From: Neonectria sp. B-13
Lineage: Eukaryota; Ascomycota; Sordariomycetes; Hypocreales; Nectriaceae
Assembly (NCBI GenBank): GCA_002682825.1
Contig: NOKP01000007.1
Span: 1,426,001-1,490,000 of the forward strand
Direction: 5' to 3'
Length of the DNA: 64,000 nucleotides
Part shown: positions 12,110 through 23,670 of the stretch, piece after piece
How positions within the stretch are numbered: the stretch's first letter is position 1
Layout: every line of letters begins with the position of its first letter
The notes under the pieces: generated by a model
Databases searched by the model: none
What the model was told of the DNA's origin: nothing
What the model saw: only the letters and a program-made list of their open reading frames with translations
Made by a program: the position numbers and the translations under genes

Positions 12110-13496
12110 CTACATTACAAGATCGGCTGCAACGCGAGCGGCTATATCGGAATCTACCAATACTTTAAAGCATAACATCGCAAGACCCTTTCCAGCTCTG
12201 ATTGCAGCATCATGTGCTTCGGTAGTTGCTGATGCCGTGGCGAAATCTCGGTGATGAACGGGAACCCCCCGCGGGGTAGGGATACCGAAGATACCGTGTA
12301 AGCTGGGCACAGCGTGCGAGACATTTCCTAGATTGGTTGAGTTAGCCGAACATTGCACACTGTCCGTCGAGTCTTCGTAGTGAAGAGCGGTATCTTACCC
12401 ATATCTGTGCCCGCTGATGAGTGTTGGTCCTCCAAAAACTGAATCTTCTCGCCCAAGAGACCCATCTCCTGGATATATTCTTCACAAAGCGTATTGTTTA
12501 CTCGTAGCTCGATGTAGGGCGAAGATCTGGTAGAAAGCACAAAGTCATTCATTAGAAAAGGGATATTCGACGAAATATTCTCGCTCAGGTAGGGAGAATT
12601 GCGAGGACTTACGGAATATAGTTGACGGTACACCCGGCGGCACGAGCGGCACCGTTGATGCACTCCTCTACTTTTGTATACAAACTGTCCACGCGCGCGA
12701 TGGACACGCTGCGTAGCCCCCAGTTCATACGTGTGTACTCAGGGATGATGTTGGGCTGCTTGCCACCGTCCTCGATAACGGACTGCACCCGGTCGTCGGG
12801 GCGGATCTGTTGCCGGAGCATGGAAACGGACATGTAGGCTCCTACAGCCGCATCGAGGGCGTTGACGCCGTTCCAGGGCTCCTGGCCGGCGTGGGCATTT
12901 TTGCCGAAGAACTCGACCTGGAAGCGGCGCGAGGCGAGGGTGCGAAAGCCGGCCACGCCCGTCCAACCATCCTTGAGCTGGTGTAAAGGTAGAGCGTGGC
13001 ACATGATGGCGGCGGCCACAACGGATCCATCGTCTCCCTCTGTCTTGGTGAAGGCGCCAGCCTCCAGCAGCTTCACCTTGCCGCCGCCGCCCTCCTCCGC
13101 AGGAGTGCCCAGGACGCGCACCCGCCCGGCCACGCCGAGTTCCTTCAGGGCTCGCGCGGCTCCCACGGCGGCAGCCACCGATGACGTCGCGATCAAGTTG
13201 TGGCCGCAGCCATGGCCCATACCCGGGAGCGCGTCGTACTCGGCGCAAATGATCACCAGGCGCCCGCCAGACCCGGCCTCAGCCTCAAAGGCCGTGTCAA
13301 TGCCGTATGCGTGGCGGGTGATCTTGAACCCTCGTGACTCCAGGTAGTCGCAGAGCGTAGCGTGGGCAAAAGTCTCCTCGTAAGCGAGTTCTGGGTGGGA
13401 GTGAATCGCTTCGTTCAGGGTGGCCAACCCTGTGTTGGCCTCGTCGATAGCCACCGCAGTGACCTTTCGGGCGCAGTCCACGAGGCTGGTCAACAT
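12110..13496 (-). CDS. M20-family metallopeptidase / amidohydrolase
   Basis: Zinc-dependent hydrolase of the M20D/PM20D2 type, which cleaves amide bonds of N-acyl amino acids or dipeptides. Three exons (13496-12613, 12526-12399, 12327-12110) join in phase to 409 residues. Visible family motifs: GMGHGCGHN with metal ligands, GTPAEEGGGGK with the catalytic glutamate, CHALPLH, and the dimerisation region after FGKNAHAGQEPWNG. The C-terminal exon carries VSHAVPSLHGIF and a late metal-ligand segment TEAHDAA. There is no signal peptide, so it should act in the cytosol. A longer reading could start further upstream at 13592, but that codon is not an ATG in a good context and the extension is not conserved-looking. 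It is divergently transcribed from the MFS gene at 14223 with about 730 bases between, suggesting co-regulation. Exact substrate is unknown. Confidence 0.88.
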
Positions 13497-13919
13497 CGTT
13501 TCTTGGTTAATGAATAGTGCCTTTTGATATAAAATAAAATGAAACCCGTGAATTGATTGACACTGGCGTCCCCTCAAGTCGTCGGCTGGCAAATGATGGA
13601 ACGAAGGAGATGTTTCGGAACTGGGTCAAGTCTACCAAGTGTTCAAATGATAGTGGCGTCCGTCCTCCTGCTCGTCCTGAAATATTGGAAGAAATGGGAG
13701 TCGTTTGAATTTTGCCCGGCAATTTCCCTCCGACAATTTCAGTCGCAACCGAAGCCGATCTACTTGAACTATCCCGGTGGCCGAACCCCGCATACTCCGG
13801 GGAATGTCTCATGTCATTTCCCCGATCATAGATCGCTTAAAAGGCTAGCCAATTAGGTACGGTTTGGGCTAATCTATAATCTCCCTCTAGCTAGTGTGAT
13901 GTTGTAGATTGGCTTAGTT

Positions 13920-13944
13920 CGGCTCACTCGGCTCACTCGGTCGG
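13920..13944 (+). promoter_or_regulatory. CGG direct repeats in a shared promoter
   Basis: CGG triplets at 13920, 13929 and 13938 are separated by the same hexamer CTCACT, with a fourth CGG at 13942 directly followed by CCCGAG. Zn2Cys6 proteins bind CGG half-sites in fixed spacing, so this is a plausible operator. It lies between the divergent M20 amidohydrolase (start 13496) and MFS transporter (start 14223). No binding protein can be named from sequence. Confidence 0.5.
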
Positions 13945-14222
13945 CCCGAGCAAAAGAAATGCACAAGCCGATCCGACACTGGTTACGCGTCAAACCTGGG
14001 GTTATCAAGGTTCTGCCCCGGTTCCCCTAAGCATTATGAAAGGTATAATACCCTCACCGCAGTCAGAGCTACAAGTTTCGTTTCGATGCGCTGCTACAAC
14101 CTCGTTAGCTATTAACAGTGCAGACTGAGCTTTGAAAGGGTTTCCCAGACACTCCAGAGTGGAATAAGATCTCATTCCCCAACTGTTCTTTCTTCTTTTT
14201 CTTGAATCAACTGAGGGAAACC

Positions 14223-16163
14223 ATGGCATCCGAAGCTAAGAACAATGCCGTCATCGACAGCGCGACGGCAAACCCAGGGATCATGGATCTGGTTGATAAG
14301 GATCTAGGGACCGAAACAGTCGTGCCAAGGCTATCCCCCGAAGATGACCGCCGCCTTTTGCGAAAGATCGATTTCAGGTGAGTAAGAAAGGTTCATTTGC
14401 GCAGAGTTCAAGATGGGCAAATCCATCAAATATTGAAATTCTAGCGGAATATTGCTAACTAGGACCTTGACAGGCTTGTGCCCATTCTTCTATTTTCGTA
14501 CCTCTTTCAGACCCTCGACAAGTCTGCTCTGAGCTACAGTAGCATTATGGGACTCACGACTGATCTGCATTTGGTTGGCCAACAATACTCGTGGGCCAGT
14601 TCTATCTATTATTTTGGGTACCTGGCTTTTAGCTATCCTGCATCTGTTATCCTCGTCAAGTTCCCCGTTGGGAAAGTCATTGGCACTGCTTGGTAAGTCT
14701 TATCACCTTCCTGAGAATAAAGGATATCAAGGGCTCAGGGCTTTTCCTAGTCACTATAGTGGGATGGGAAAGTAGAAGCCACACAACCTTGATGTGCATA
14801 TGTGCTGATCAGCCAACTCTCTTTAGTGCGACGTGGGGCGCCGTGCTTCTAGCCACGGCAGGCACCTCTAATGGCGCTGGCCTGATGGCTGCGCGATTCT
14901 TCCTCGGTGTGGCTGAAGCCTCAATTGCACCGGCTCTTACTGTATTGGTCTCCATGTGGTACAAGAGGTCGGAGCAGCCCCTGAGACACGGAGTCTGGTT
15001 TTTGGGCAGCGTTACGTCGGGCTTCTTTGCATCACTTCTAGCGTACGGTATCAGCTTGACCAAATCCAGCATCCACCCTTGGCAGGTGAGTGTTCTGTCT
15101 TCCCCATTGCTTTATTCACTTCAAGATCTAACACAAGCCGTGTCAGATTATGTTTATTCTCTTCGGAGGGGTCACATTTGTTTGGGGACTCTGCCTCTTT
15201 TACCTGCTTCCCAATCATCCAAGTACCGCCCGATTCCTCTCACCTGAAGACCGTCAGAAAGCTATTATCCGTATCGCCGACAACCTCACAAGTGTTAAAA
15301 ATGAGACGTTCAAGAAGTATCAGCTGGTGGAGGGTTTAATGGATGTCAAGACCTGGCTTCTATTTTCGATCATGATAGTCGGATCCTTAAGCAATGGACT
15401 TGCCAGCGTAAGCTACTCTTCTCAATACTCCGGAGAGGAACTCCTATTGCTTTGGCGATGATGCTAATGCCCACGGCCGTATAGTTCCAATCCATTATCA
15501 TCAAGGGTATGGGCTTCTCTACGATTGACACATATTTTATCCAAATGGTGTCAACTGCTTTTCAGGCCATTTTCGTTCTCATCAGCACGGTTGGAAGTAC
15601 ATACCTCGAGAACACTCGAACATACTTTATGGTTTTCAACTATTGTATGGGTATTATTGGCGGCGTCATGGTGAACCAACTAAGCGCCGACCGCGCTTGG
15701 GCTCGCTTCTTTGGATACAACCTCTGCATTGCCTTTTCAGCCAACTTCCCCATGATATTCGCAATGTCCTCCGCAAATTTCGCCGGATTCACCAAAAAGA
15801 CCACTGTTAATGCACTAGTAAGTTACTACACTCCAGTATCCAAACCCTGCTTCCTCTCTGTCTAACCAGCTCTCGTCTGTTTCATAGATCTTTATCGCAT
15901 ACTGCGCGGCCAACGTCGCTTCACCGCAATTTTTTATTGCTAGCGAATTCCCTACTTATCCTACCGGTTTCAGGGCTTGTATAATTTGCTTGAGTATCTG
16001 CGCTGCGTTGACTATAGTCCTCCGCTGTTACCTCATTTGGCAGAACAAGCGTCGAGATGCAGAGAACGGCGAGGTGGAACCTGCCGGAGACGAAGTGGAT
16101 GTGTCTCTCAGTCTTTCTGACAAGACGGATTTCGAGATCCCACAGTTCCGTTATGTCATGTAG
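14223..16163 (+). CDS. MFS anion:cation symporter, allantoate permease (DAL5) family
   Basis: Plasma-membrane carrier for a small organic anion such as allantoate, ureidosuccinate, a dipeptide or a vitamin. Six exons (14223-14377, 14474-14692, 14827-15085, 15147-15407, 15485-15817, 15888-16163) join in phase to 500 residues. The N-terminus is a cytosolic tail of about 50 residues. Family marks include DKSALSYSSIMGL at the first helix, the ARFFLGVAEASIAPALTVL helix, MWYKRSEQPLR in the central part, and AGFTKKTTVNAL before helix 11. The C-terminal tail is acidic (NGEVEPAGDEVDVSLSLSDK). It shares a promoter region with the M20 amidohydrolase, so it may import that enzyme's substrate or a related amide (inference). 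The substrate cannot be deduced within this broad family. Confidence 0.87.
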
Positions 16164-16899
16164 TTTAGAAGTCCCATGGGATAGTCTGAACTGGAGGAGG
16201 TGTTTTCTTTGTTTGCCTGGTTTCTTAGTCTGGCCAAAGTGCTCATTTCGCTACAGGTTCATACTTTACTTAGGAATATTGGCTCAGTCAAAGCCTTTTA
16301 GTTGCCGTACCAGGAAATTGGCAAGACTCGGTGAGCAGCTTGGTATAGAGATAGGGTGGCCATTTAAATAGCCATAAGTCAATCTATGTAGACTTTGTCG
16401 TCTCCTAGTCCCAAAAGCGGTGGTCAACAAAGTTACAGAGAATGGGATGTATTTAAAGAGGTTTGATGCTCATACTCCTAATGACTTGCAGCAATAATAA
16501 ACGTAATCCTCTAGACTTTCTTAAGCGCCTGGGAATGTTATCTCAGCACATAGACTGTAAATGAACATATAGTTGATAGCCACTGCTTTCCCTATCTATC
16601 TCACCCAAATCATGTGTTGTATTTTGCCGGGGGGTAGCCAGTCGTACGCCTGTTACGCAGAAATTTGCTCATTGCCCTTCCGCAACTTCCGATAGTGTCC
16701 CAACAATACACTAAGAATAGCTTAGAAGCTGCCACAATTGGGTCAGATTCAGCTGGCTCTGCTCCACCACACCATAGATCCCCACATACAACAAGTATAT
16801 AAATGAGCACTCGCCCTCGCTCTGCTGCACTTGCATACAATCTTGACCCAATCCCTGACCAACAAGAAATCTCGATTGCAATCGAGACACATATCAAAC
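16164..16899. other. Intergenic region, promoter of the GH3 gene
   Basis: No gene is supported here; the minus-strand open frames at 16610-16976 have no family resemblance and overlap the GH3 leader. A TATA-like TATATAAA at 16797-16804 lies about 100 bases before the GH3 ATG, followed by a pyrimidine-rich leader. Confidence 0.5.
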
Positions 16900-18852
16900 A
16901 TGTTTACAAGCCTCGTACCGTACAGGAATGCTTCCCTGCCTATTGAAGAACGGATATCCGATCTCCTACCCCGCATGACTCTCGAGGAAAAGGCAGGGCT
17001 ACTGTTTCACAACATGATTCGCCCCGGTGCCGACGGTGAACTCAGCGGGCCGGTTCCGGAAATGGAAATATTCGACACCAAGGTCCTGCTGGGGGAAAAG
17101 CTGATGTCTCACTTCAACCTGATCGGCCCCGTTAACGACCCCAAGATGGTGGCCAACTGGCACAACAAGTTACAACAATACATCCTAGACCACACACGCC
17201 TCGGTATCCCCATAACATTATCCTCGGACCCGCGGAACCACTTCGACTCTAACGTTGGCACCAGCTTCCGGGCGGGCGTGATGAGCCTGTGGCCGGAGAC
17301 ACTCGGCTTCGGTGCGCTGCGTGACCCGGCCTTAGTCCGCCAGTTCGCCGACTGCGTGCGCCAGGAATACGTGGCTTTGGGGCTCCGAGTCTCGCTCCAT
17401 CCACAAGCTGACTTGGCTACCGAGTACCGCTGGGCGCGCATCAACACCACCTTCGGGGAGGACGGTGACTTGGCTGCTGACCTTGTCATGGCCTACGTGG
17501 AGGGCTTACAGGGCCCCGACTTCTCGCGCACTGGGGAGAGGGGCTTCCATAGCGTGTCTACCATGACCAAGCACTTCCCAGGCGCCGGACCCGAGATGGA
17601 TGGCGAAGACTCTCACTTTACCTACGGCAAGGAGCAGGTGTACCCTGGTGATAACTTCGATTATCACCTGGAACCTTTTCGCAAGGCTATTGCTGCGGGA
17701 ACTAGGCAAATAATGGTGAGACACATGCAAAAGGAATTCATGTCACAGTTAACTAACGGAGAATAATCTCTGTAGCCATCTTACGCCATGCCAATTCGTA
17801 CTCAGCATCAAGAGATAGCCTTTGCTTTCAACAAAGGCATCGTCACTGACATCCTACGCAAGGAACTCGGGTTTAACGGCATTGTGTGCACAGACTGGGG
17901 GCTAATCACCGACGTCGTATTGATGGACCAGGACATGCCGGCGCGCGCTTGGGGCGCTGAGCACTTCAGCGAGTTGGAGCGTGTGGTGGCTATCCTCGAC
18001 GCGGGATGTGACCAGTTCGGCGGGGAGTCCCGGCCCGAGCTGGTTCTGCAGGCAGTACACAAAGGGCTAGTGACAGAGGACCGCATCGACGAATCTGTAC
18101 GTCGGATCCTCCGGGAGAAGTTCGTTCTGGGCCTCTTTGATGAGCAGCGATTCGTCGATGCAGACTGGGCCGCTGCTGTTGTGGGTAATCCTGAGTTCAT
18201 GAAGCTCGGTCAGGAGGCGCAGAGCCGTGCCTTCACGATTCTTACCAACTTTAACAAAACCCTGCCCCTATTACCCCCAGAGCCAGCGGTGGGGGTAACG
18301 CGGAAAAGGTTCTACGTTGAGGGCATACCCGTTGAGGCAGTGGGCAAACGAGGGTGCTTGACTGTCACTTCGCTGGATGAGGCTGATGTGGCATTGATAC
18401 GCCTACAAGCACCTTACAAGCCGCGCCTTGGTGGGTTCGAGAAGAGATTTCACTCGGGATCCCTGGAGTTTCCTGCTGAGGAGCTGGCAAGGATCAAAAA
18501 CATCATCCAGACAGTACCCACTACTGTAGTGGATGTATACCTTGATCGCCCTGCCGTACTGACGCCGTTGGTCCAAGAGCAGAGGCGCTTATTCGAGAAG
18601 TTAACAGATCATGTTGACTCTGTACAGAGACAGACACAGGAAAGAGGATCCGCGCTCATTGTAAATTTTGGAAGCAATGCAGACGCTTTCCTTGACGTGT
18701 GCTTCGGCATCGGAGGCGCGCTCCCGCAGGGTAAACTCCCGTTTGATCTCCCTCGATCTATGGAAGCTGCTAGTAAAAGTCGAGAAGATGTGCCCTTTGA
18801 CACTATTGATCCGTTATTCTCGTGTGGATTTGGATTAAGCTATTTGTCTTAG
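16900..18852 (+). CDS. Glycoside hydrolase family 3, intracellular
   Basis: Retaining exo-glycosidase (beta-glucosidase, beta-xylosidase or N-acetylglucosaminidase type). Two exons (16900-17715 and 17776-18852, intron of 60 bases) give 630 residues. The ATG at 16900 is preferred to an in-frame start at 16831 because the 23 extra residues are not family-like and overlap the likely leader. The N-terminal TIM-barrel starts with RISDLLPRMTLEEKAGLLF; KHFPGAGP marks the substrate-binding lysine-histidine segment. After the intron the nucleophile segment reads GFNGIVCTDWGL, with the aspartate before WG. A C-terminal alpha/beta domain ends in a short GFGLSYLS motif; there is no fibronectin type III domain. 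No signal peptide is visible, so it probably acts on imported sugar. Substrate specificity is not readable by eye. Confidence 0.88.
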
Positions 18853-19644
18853 TTATTTCTAGTTACAGTTTACTATTTATTTGACTAAAGTTACAGGATT
18901 TATATTAGCAAATTGAATGAAGTTTATTGTAGGGTATATGCTTCACTGTTACGTTAAAGGTGTATTATTAGCTTATAGACTTACTCTCTCCTTCATCTTT
19001 CTTTTTCTTCTACCTTTTAAAAAGTAAGAGAAGAGAAAGTATTGTTCATCTCCTTTTTCTTCTCTATTATTTGTTTTGTTTCATGTGGGCGAAGGGAACC
19101 CTAGTGGAGAGAAGGGGTGGTCAGATAATGTCATGCACGAATTCAGTATACAGGAATAACCCTCATATTGCGCCGGAAGGGAATGTGATCGTAATGCTGC
19201 TTCTCAATTGCGGTAGCAGTGTCACCTGAGTAAATCAACACAGAGTGTCTAGGCTATTCTATTCGAGAATATTAACGTTTACTTGAAAATACTACTCTTG
19301 CTTGCTGCCTTTGTGAATCTAGCTACCTCATAGCGGACTAGTAAGTAGCCGGAATAAGGCCTCCAGATGACAAAGAAACTAGGGGAAATAATAACACCAC
19401 CAAGACTCTGAGTTGGGAAAAGAAAAGAAAAACCACATTCTTTACCAGAAATCCTACTACTTCGAGGAATACTCAAAATTTATATTTGGATAATATGGAG
19501 TTTAAATCCCTGATGGTGATTATTGTACTTTGTCTTGACAGCTCTCACACAGCCGACGACGAGTGAGTGATAAAGGAAACAATCGACCACACCCTAAGAA
19601 ATATGAATTAGGGATCATTGAAGGAAATCGACCAAGTATTTTAG
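18853..19644. other. Intergenic region without a supported gene
   Basis: Nearly 800 bases between the GH3 stop and the end of the MFS pseudogene. It is AT-rich with pyrimidine tracts (for example 18985-19020) that fit a 3' untranslated region. The short open frame at 19279-19476 on the minus strand has no recognisable features. Confidence 0.5.
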
Positions 19645-20850
19645 CTACAAATAATAGCGGTAGCTTTTGTTCTCCCAATCAGTTTCATCAACCTCCTCAG
19701 TATTCTCGCCAATAGCAGGGCCGTTGTCGCGCATTTCGTGATCAATGCACACACCCTGGGCTTTGTCACGTCGCTTGTTTTCCCAACCCAAATAAAACCT
19801 AAATAGGGCGATAATAACAATAACAAGGCAGTAAGTCACTAGTAAGGCGTTGAAAGCTGTCTGCGTTATGTTAGTAAGTCTGCTATCCTCATGGAAAAAG
19901 GCCAAATACCTTGTGAGTAGGAGCGTCTTTGGCGACAAACAATTGTGGTCCTCCGATATTACCAGCACAAAATCCGATAAAGAAAACTGCATTGACAGTC
20001 GCTTTCTTGGTAAACCCAGCGGTGTAGGAAAAGATCAGATTCAACATCAAGGGGAAGATGTTCGTCGAAGCGACGAGGAGCAAAACACCTACATAACGAC
20101 CGGCTTTTATGGTGATTGGGAGCTGGGGGATGAGCAGAACGCCGAAAAGAGCGATAGGATAGCCACCAACTATAATATTGCAACGAGATCGTCGAAATTT
20201 ATCGGCGAAGAAGGTAGATGCAATAAGGAAGACGAATTGGAAAACTGAAATTAGTAGACCGAGCAGAAGAGTCGGCTTAGTTCCGTAACCGAGGCCAGCG
20301 ATTAAAAGAGAAGTAAACTGAAAGGTTAGTGAATGTAACATGAGTAAGAGTTCTCACTTACGTTGGAGATGACACCATTGGTCAGGAATGAGATAGTAAT
20401 GATGATGAATAGAAACCACGTTTTTGGATCAACAATGGCCTCCATAAATTGAGAATGAGACCACTTATCAGTCCTGAAAGTCCTCTGGTTCTTTTGTGGT
20501 CGCTGACTGGCAACAGCCTTGTTGCGCTGGGTTCAGAAACCTTGCAGTTTTCTGTGTCTGGCAGCATAAACAATAAAACAACACCCCACAACGCAGTAAT
20601 TATGCCGAGTATGATAAAAAGCCACTATCCAGGTCAGCTTATGTACCAAAATGATTCAGGCATACCCTCCAAGCTTCCAAAGGTCCACTAGTAATAAATG
20701 AACAGCCATAAGAGATCTTTCGCCCGAAGCCTAGGGTGACCAGGTTATCCCGGCTTTTGATGAACCAGGATATCCATCCTTCTTCCTCCGGTATATCTGT
20801 GGGTCAAAAGCCATTTGCTTTCGCGGTCAATTCGACATAGGCTGGGACCA
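19645..20850 (-). pseudogene. Decayed DAL5-type MFS transporter, 5' truncated and frameshifted
   Basis: The minus strand carries the C-terminal two thirds of a second allantoate-permease-like transporter. Recognisable parts, in order, are GFGRKISYG near 20730, an intron, WLFIILGIITALWG at about 20625, then VDPKTWFLFIII near 20420, the block TSLLIAGLGYGTKPTLLLG from 20300, AGFTKKATVNAVFF near 20000, and a polar tail ending at 19645. Between the LPDT segment (about 20560) and VDPKTW the expected protein moves through all three frames: the ARFLNPAQQ piece is in a second frame and the following segment in a third. Two small frameshifts are therefore present. Upstream of about 20810 the frame is closed and no N-terminal helices are found. 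The downstream exons and their introns still look clean, so the decay is fairly recent. A miscalled intron could hide one of the shifts. Confidence 0.72.
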
Positions 20851-21251
20851 AAACCCTCATCTTCTTTCACTGGAAAAACAGTCGCCAAGTAACTTGACGC
20901 GGCGAAACATAATTCAATTCATAATACAGTTGAAACCTGCAGCTCCTCCGATACTAGCTCATGTAAGCGATATATTCACGTAGATTGAACATCACCAATA
21001 GCTCAGCACATCCGCAATCAAATTTTTGGATCCTGGTTCAATTCATTGTAATTAAACGTCCAGTGCAATTAAGCTTGTACGAGCACGGCATCGGTGTCTC
21101 TGAGTTTCAGCTCCATCCCGCCGAGGTTCCCGTATCTAAGGACTCGGAACTGTGAGGAAACTATCGAGGCGACAAGCGTCCAGTTACCGATATTGCATCG
21201 AGAATACACGCCTGAAAAACAACAGATACACCACAGACTTTGGTTTCAACC
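20851..21251. other. Intergenic region without a supported gene
   Basis: Sequence between the truncated end of the MFS pseudogene and the 3' end of the sugar transporter. No open frame or family motif could be read, and the missing N-terminal part of the pseudogene was not found here. Confidence 0.45.
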
Positions 21252-23147
21252 TCACTGAGGCGCTTTGTCAGTGCTAGCCTTGCGAGGATTCTTGGCCTCA
21301 AAGACTGCATCTAGCTCCTCCAAAGTTCGTCCTTTGGTCTCGACGAAGAACAAGTAGATGAAAGCAAACTCAAATATGTCCCAGAAGACGAAGAAGACAT
21401 AGCTATGTATGTGTTAGTCTACCACATGCTTATACGAAATAGAATAAGTAGCAACTTACAACCAGTACTTGATGTTCTCCATGGCAATCGGTGCCGCAAA
21501 GGTGTTCACAAAGCTGGCACATCCAGCTGTAAGTTGGAAGACCATCATTCCGTTTGCTCGCATATCATCTGCCCGAGTTAGTTCCAGGGTTCATAACATG
21601 TTCCTAGATACATGGAGTTAGACCAAAGAGCAAAACTTACTAGCCAAGACTTCAGCAGGATAGATTGGTTGCATGGGTGTAAATCCAACTGCAAAAATAA
21701 CTCCAAATATGAAGATGAATGCGATGCTAGCTGAGCTGGATGGAACGCTCTGTGATCGTTCATATTCTGCGGCAGTGGCGGCGACAATGGCTAGTGCGAC
21801 AGACATGCCTAGGCAGGAACCCATAAGCATCTTGCGCCGGCCAACGATATCATGAAGACGGGCTGTATCGGTTATATAATTAGCAGAAGGTCTCGCAAGA
21901 TTAGAACCGAGAACGATAAAAGAAAGACCTGCCTCCGATGGTTGCTGCAATCCAACCAGTGACTGCATAGATGGCGTTGAGCAACAGAACCATGTTAGTG
22001 GACGTAATGCCAACATTCTTAACCATGATTGGAAGATAATAACTCGCAACATTGTTGCCAGAAAACTGTCCGAACCAAGACATGGCGACTACTAGCATAA
22101 CTCGGTAGAGACGGGCGCGAGACTTGAACAAGCTTCGCAAATCAAAGCAAGCCCAGGCCGAGCGGCCCTTTACCTCAATGAGAGAATCGTCAATCTCCTG
22201 CATCTCAATGGCAACGATAGGATGGTTAGCATCACCGTTGGCGTGGTGCTTGATGATGAAAGCTCGAGCTTCTTCGGACCGTCCATGAGCAATCTGCCAT
22301 CTGGGGCTCTCAGGCAATAGCCAGCTACCCAAGCAGGCGATACCAGGGCAGAGAATCTGGAGCCAGAGGGGAAGACGCCACTTGATGTTCCCGCTCAGGT
22401 GAAGATTCGCTCCGTACATGGCTATTTAAATGTTAGTGGGCGGCTCGAGAAGCAGAAACCTCGGTATGGGGGCTTGTCTTACTGAAGGTTGCAATAATGC
22501 TCCCCATGTAGTAGAGAGTGTTATAGATGCCAGCCACTGTTGCGCGGTGTAGAGGTGGTGCAATCTCAACTAAAAGCATAGGAGCAGAAACACAGCAGAT
22601 TGTTGAGAAAAAGCTGAGGAGGAATCGGGCCGCGATGAACGCAGACAAGGTCGGCGCCAAAGCGGTAAAGACAGCCGAGCAGCAAACAAAAAATGATGTA
22701 ACGCCTAATGTAAGCCGGCGTCCTTGCCAGTCACAGATCCAGGTGAACAAGGCACCAGCCATTTGCCCAATGTTGAAGATGGAAAACACCAGGCCTGTGG
22801 TCGATGAGCCGCTCTCTCCAAGGTTATAGTACTCCTGATACTCTGGAATAACGTTGATGGAGCCCATGAGTGAACCATCGTAACCTTTGATGTCATGTTA
22901 GCACTAGCAGGTAGATTTGATCATTTGATGCTAAGATTGATATACCGTTCATGGTGGAGCAGAGATAGATGATCAGGCAAGCCCCGTATAGCTTCAAGTG
23001 ACCGCTGCCCCAAGGGTTGGGGGCTCCCCCGAGAGCATCAAACGTAGCCTCAATTGCCTCTGGCTGTTGTGAGGTATTTTTCTCTGCAACACCATCTTCA
23101 TGGTGGTTGTAGGCGGTGTGCGTATCGGAATTGGCTTTGTCGGCCAT
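21252..23147 (-). CDS. MFS sugar transporter, LAC12/hexose type
   Basis: Sugar:H+ symporter of the SP family in the plasma membrane, most like the lactose/cellodextrin/oligosaccharide carriers of filamentous fungi. The ATG at 23147 starts [16 protein letters not shown]; an upstream TTG is not a start. About seven exons follow. Family signatures: [16 protein letters not shown] at helix 1, the [10 protein letters not shown] loop between helices 2 and 3, [20 protein letters not shown] followed by [13 protein letters not shown] after helix 6, the [11 protein letters not shown] loop, and a C-terminal [18 protein letters not shown] ending at 21252. It is divergent from the GH2 beta-mannosidase with 523 bases between the two ATGs. 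A TATA-like TTTATATAAA at 23236-23245 lies 90 bases upstream of the start. The neighbour suggests manno-oligosaccharides as cargo, but this is inference. Confidence 0.87.
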
Positions 23148-23352
23148 GCTGGTACTGTGCAAAGGTCTAGAGTAAAGATTTGAGCAACTGAGCTTGATCA
23201 GTGAAATAATTCCCCAGATTGCTGATCATTGCCCATTTATATAAATCCACAAATCTGTTTTTACCTTTTCGAAGTTGCGGGGGATCGGCGTGGTTCCAGC
23301 GGAGACATCGAGGGAGGGAGGACTCACTCAGGAGGTTCCGTCCGGGGAAGCG

Positions 23353-23495
23353 CTAGGACGGAGTTATGGCATAGCGAGGCACCGTCTTAGCGCAAGCCGG
23401 GGTTGCATTCAAGCAACAAGCAGGTCATGATGCGATGTTATTCTTTCCTTTTCGTCACACGCCCAAGCCTCCGCCAAATAAAAGCACTAAGACGG
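23353..23495. promoter_or_regulatory. Three CTARGRCGG sites in the transporter/mannosidase promoter
   Basis: CTAGGACGG at 23353-23361 (plus), CTAAGACGG at 23382-23390 (minus) and CTAAGACGG at 23487-23495 (plus). The first two face each other across 20 bases. The first and third are both followed by AGTT. The core ends in CGG, the half-site of Zn2Cys6 regulators. All lie between the two divergent start codons. Confidence 0.55.
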
Positions 23496-23670
23496 AGTTG
23501 AGGGGTTATTCTACGCTGAATACTTGCGAGCCGAAGATGGCCGAACCACAATTCCAAGAAACTCACATGTATTTAAGCACAAGTTTTCGCCACAGTCAGG
23601 GTACTCGACCCAATTGCACCATCTTTGCAATCCACAGCCTTCCTTCAAGTTCAATCAAACCTTCGACAGA

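Noticed and set aside
12739..13347. Long open frames of 161-169 codons on both strands inside the M20 gene
   Set aside because: They are arginine/proline/alanine-rich shadows of GC-rich coding sequence; the M20 frame has all family motifs.
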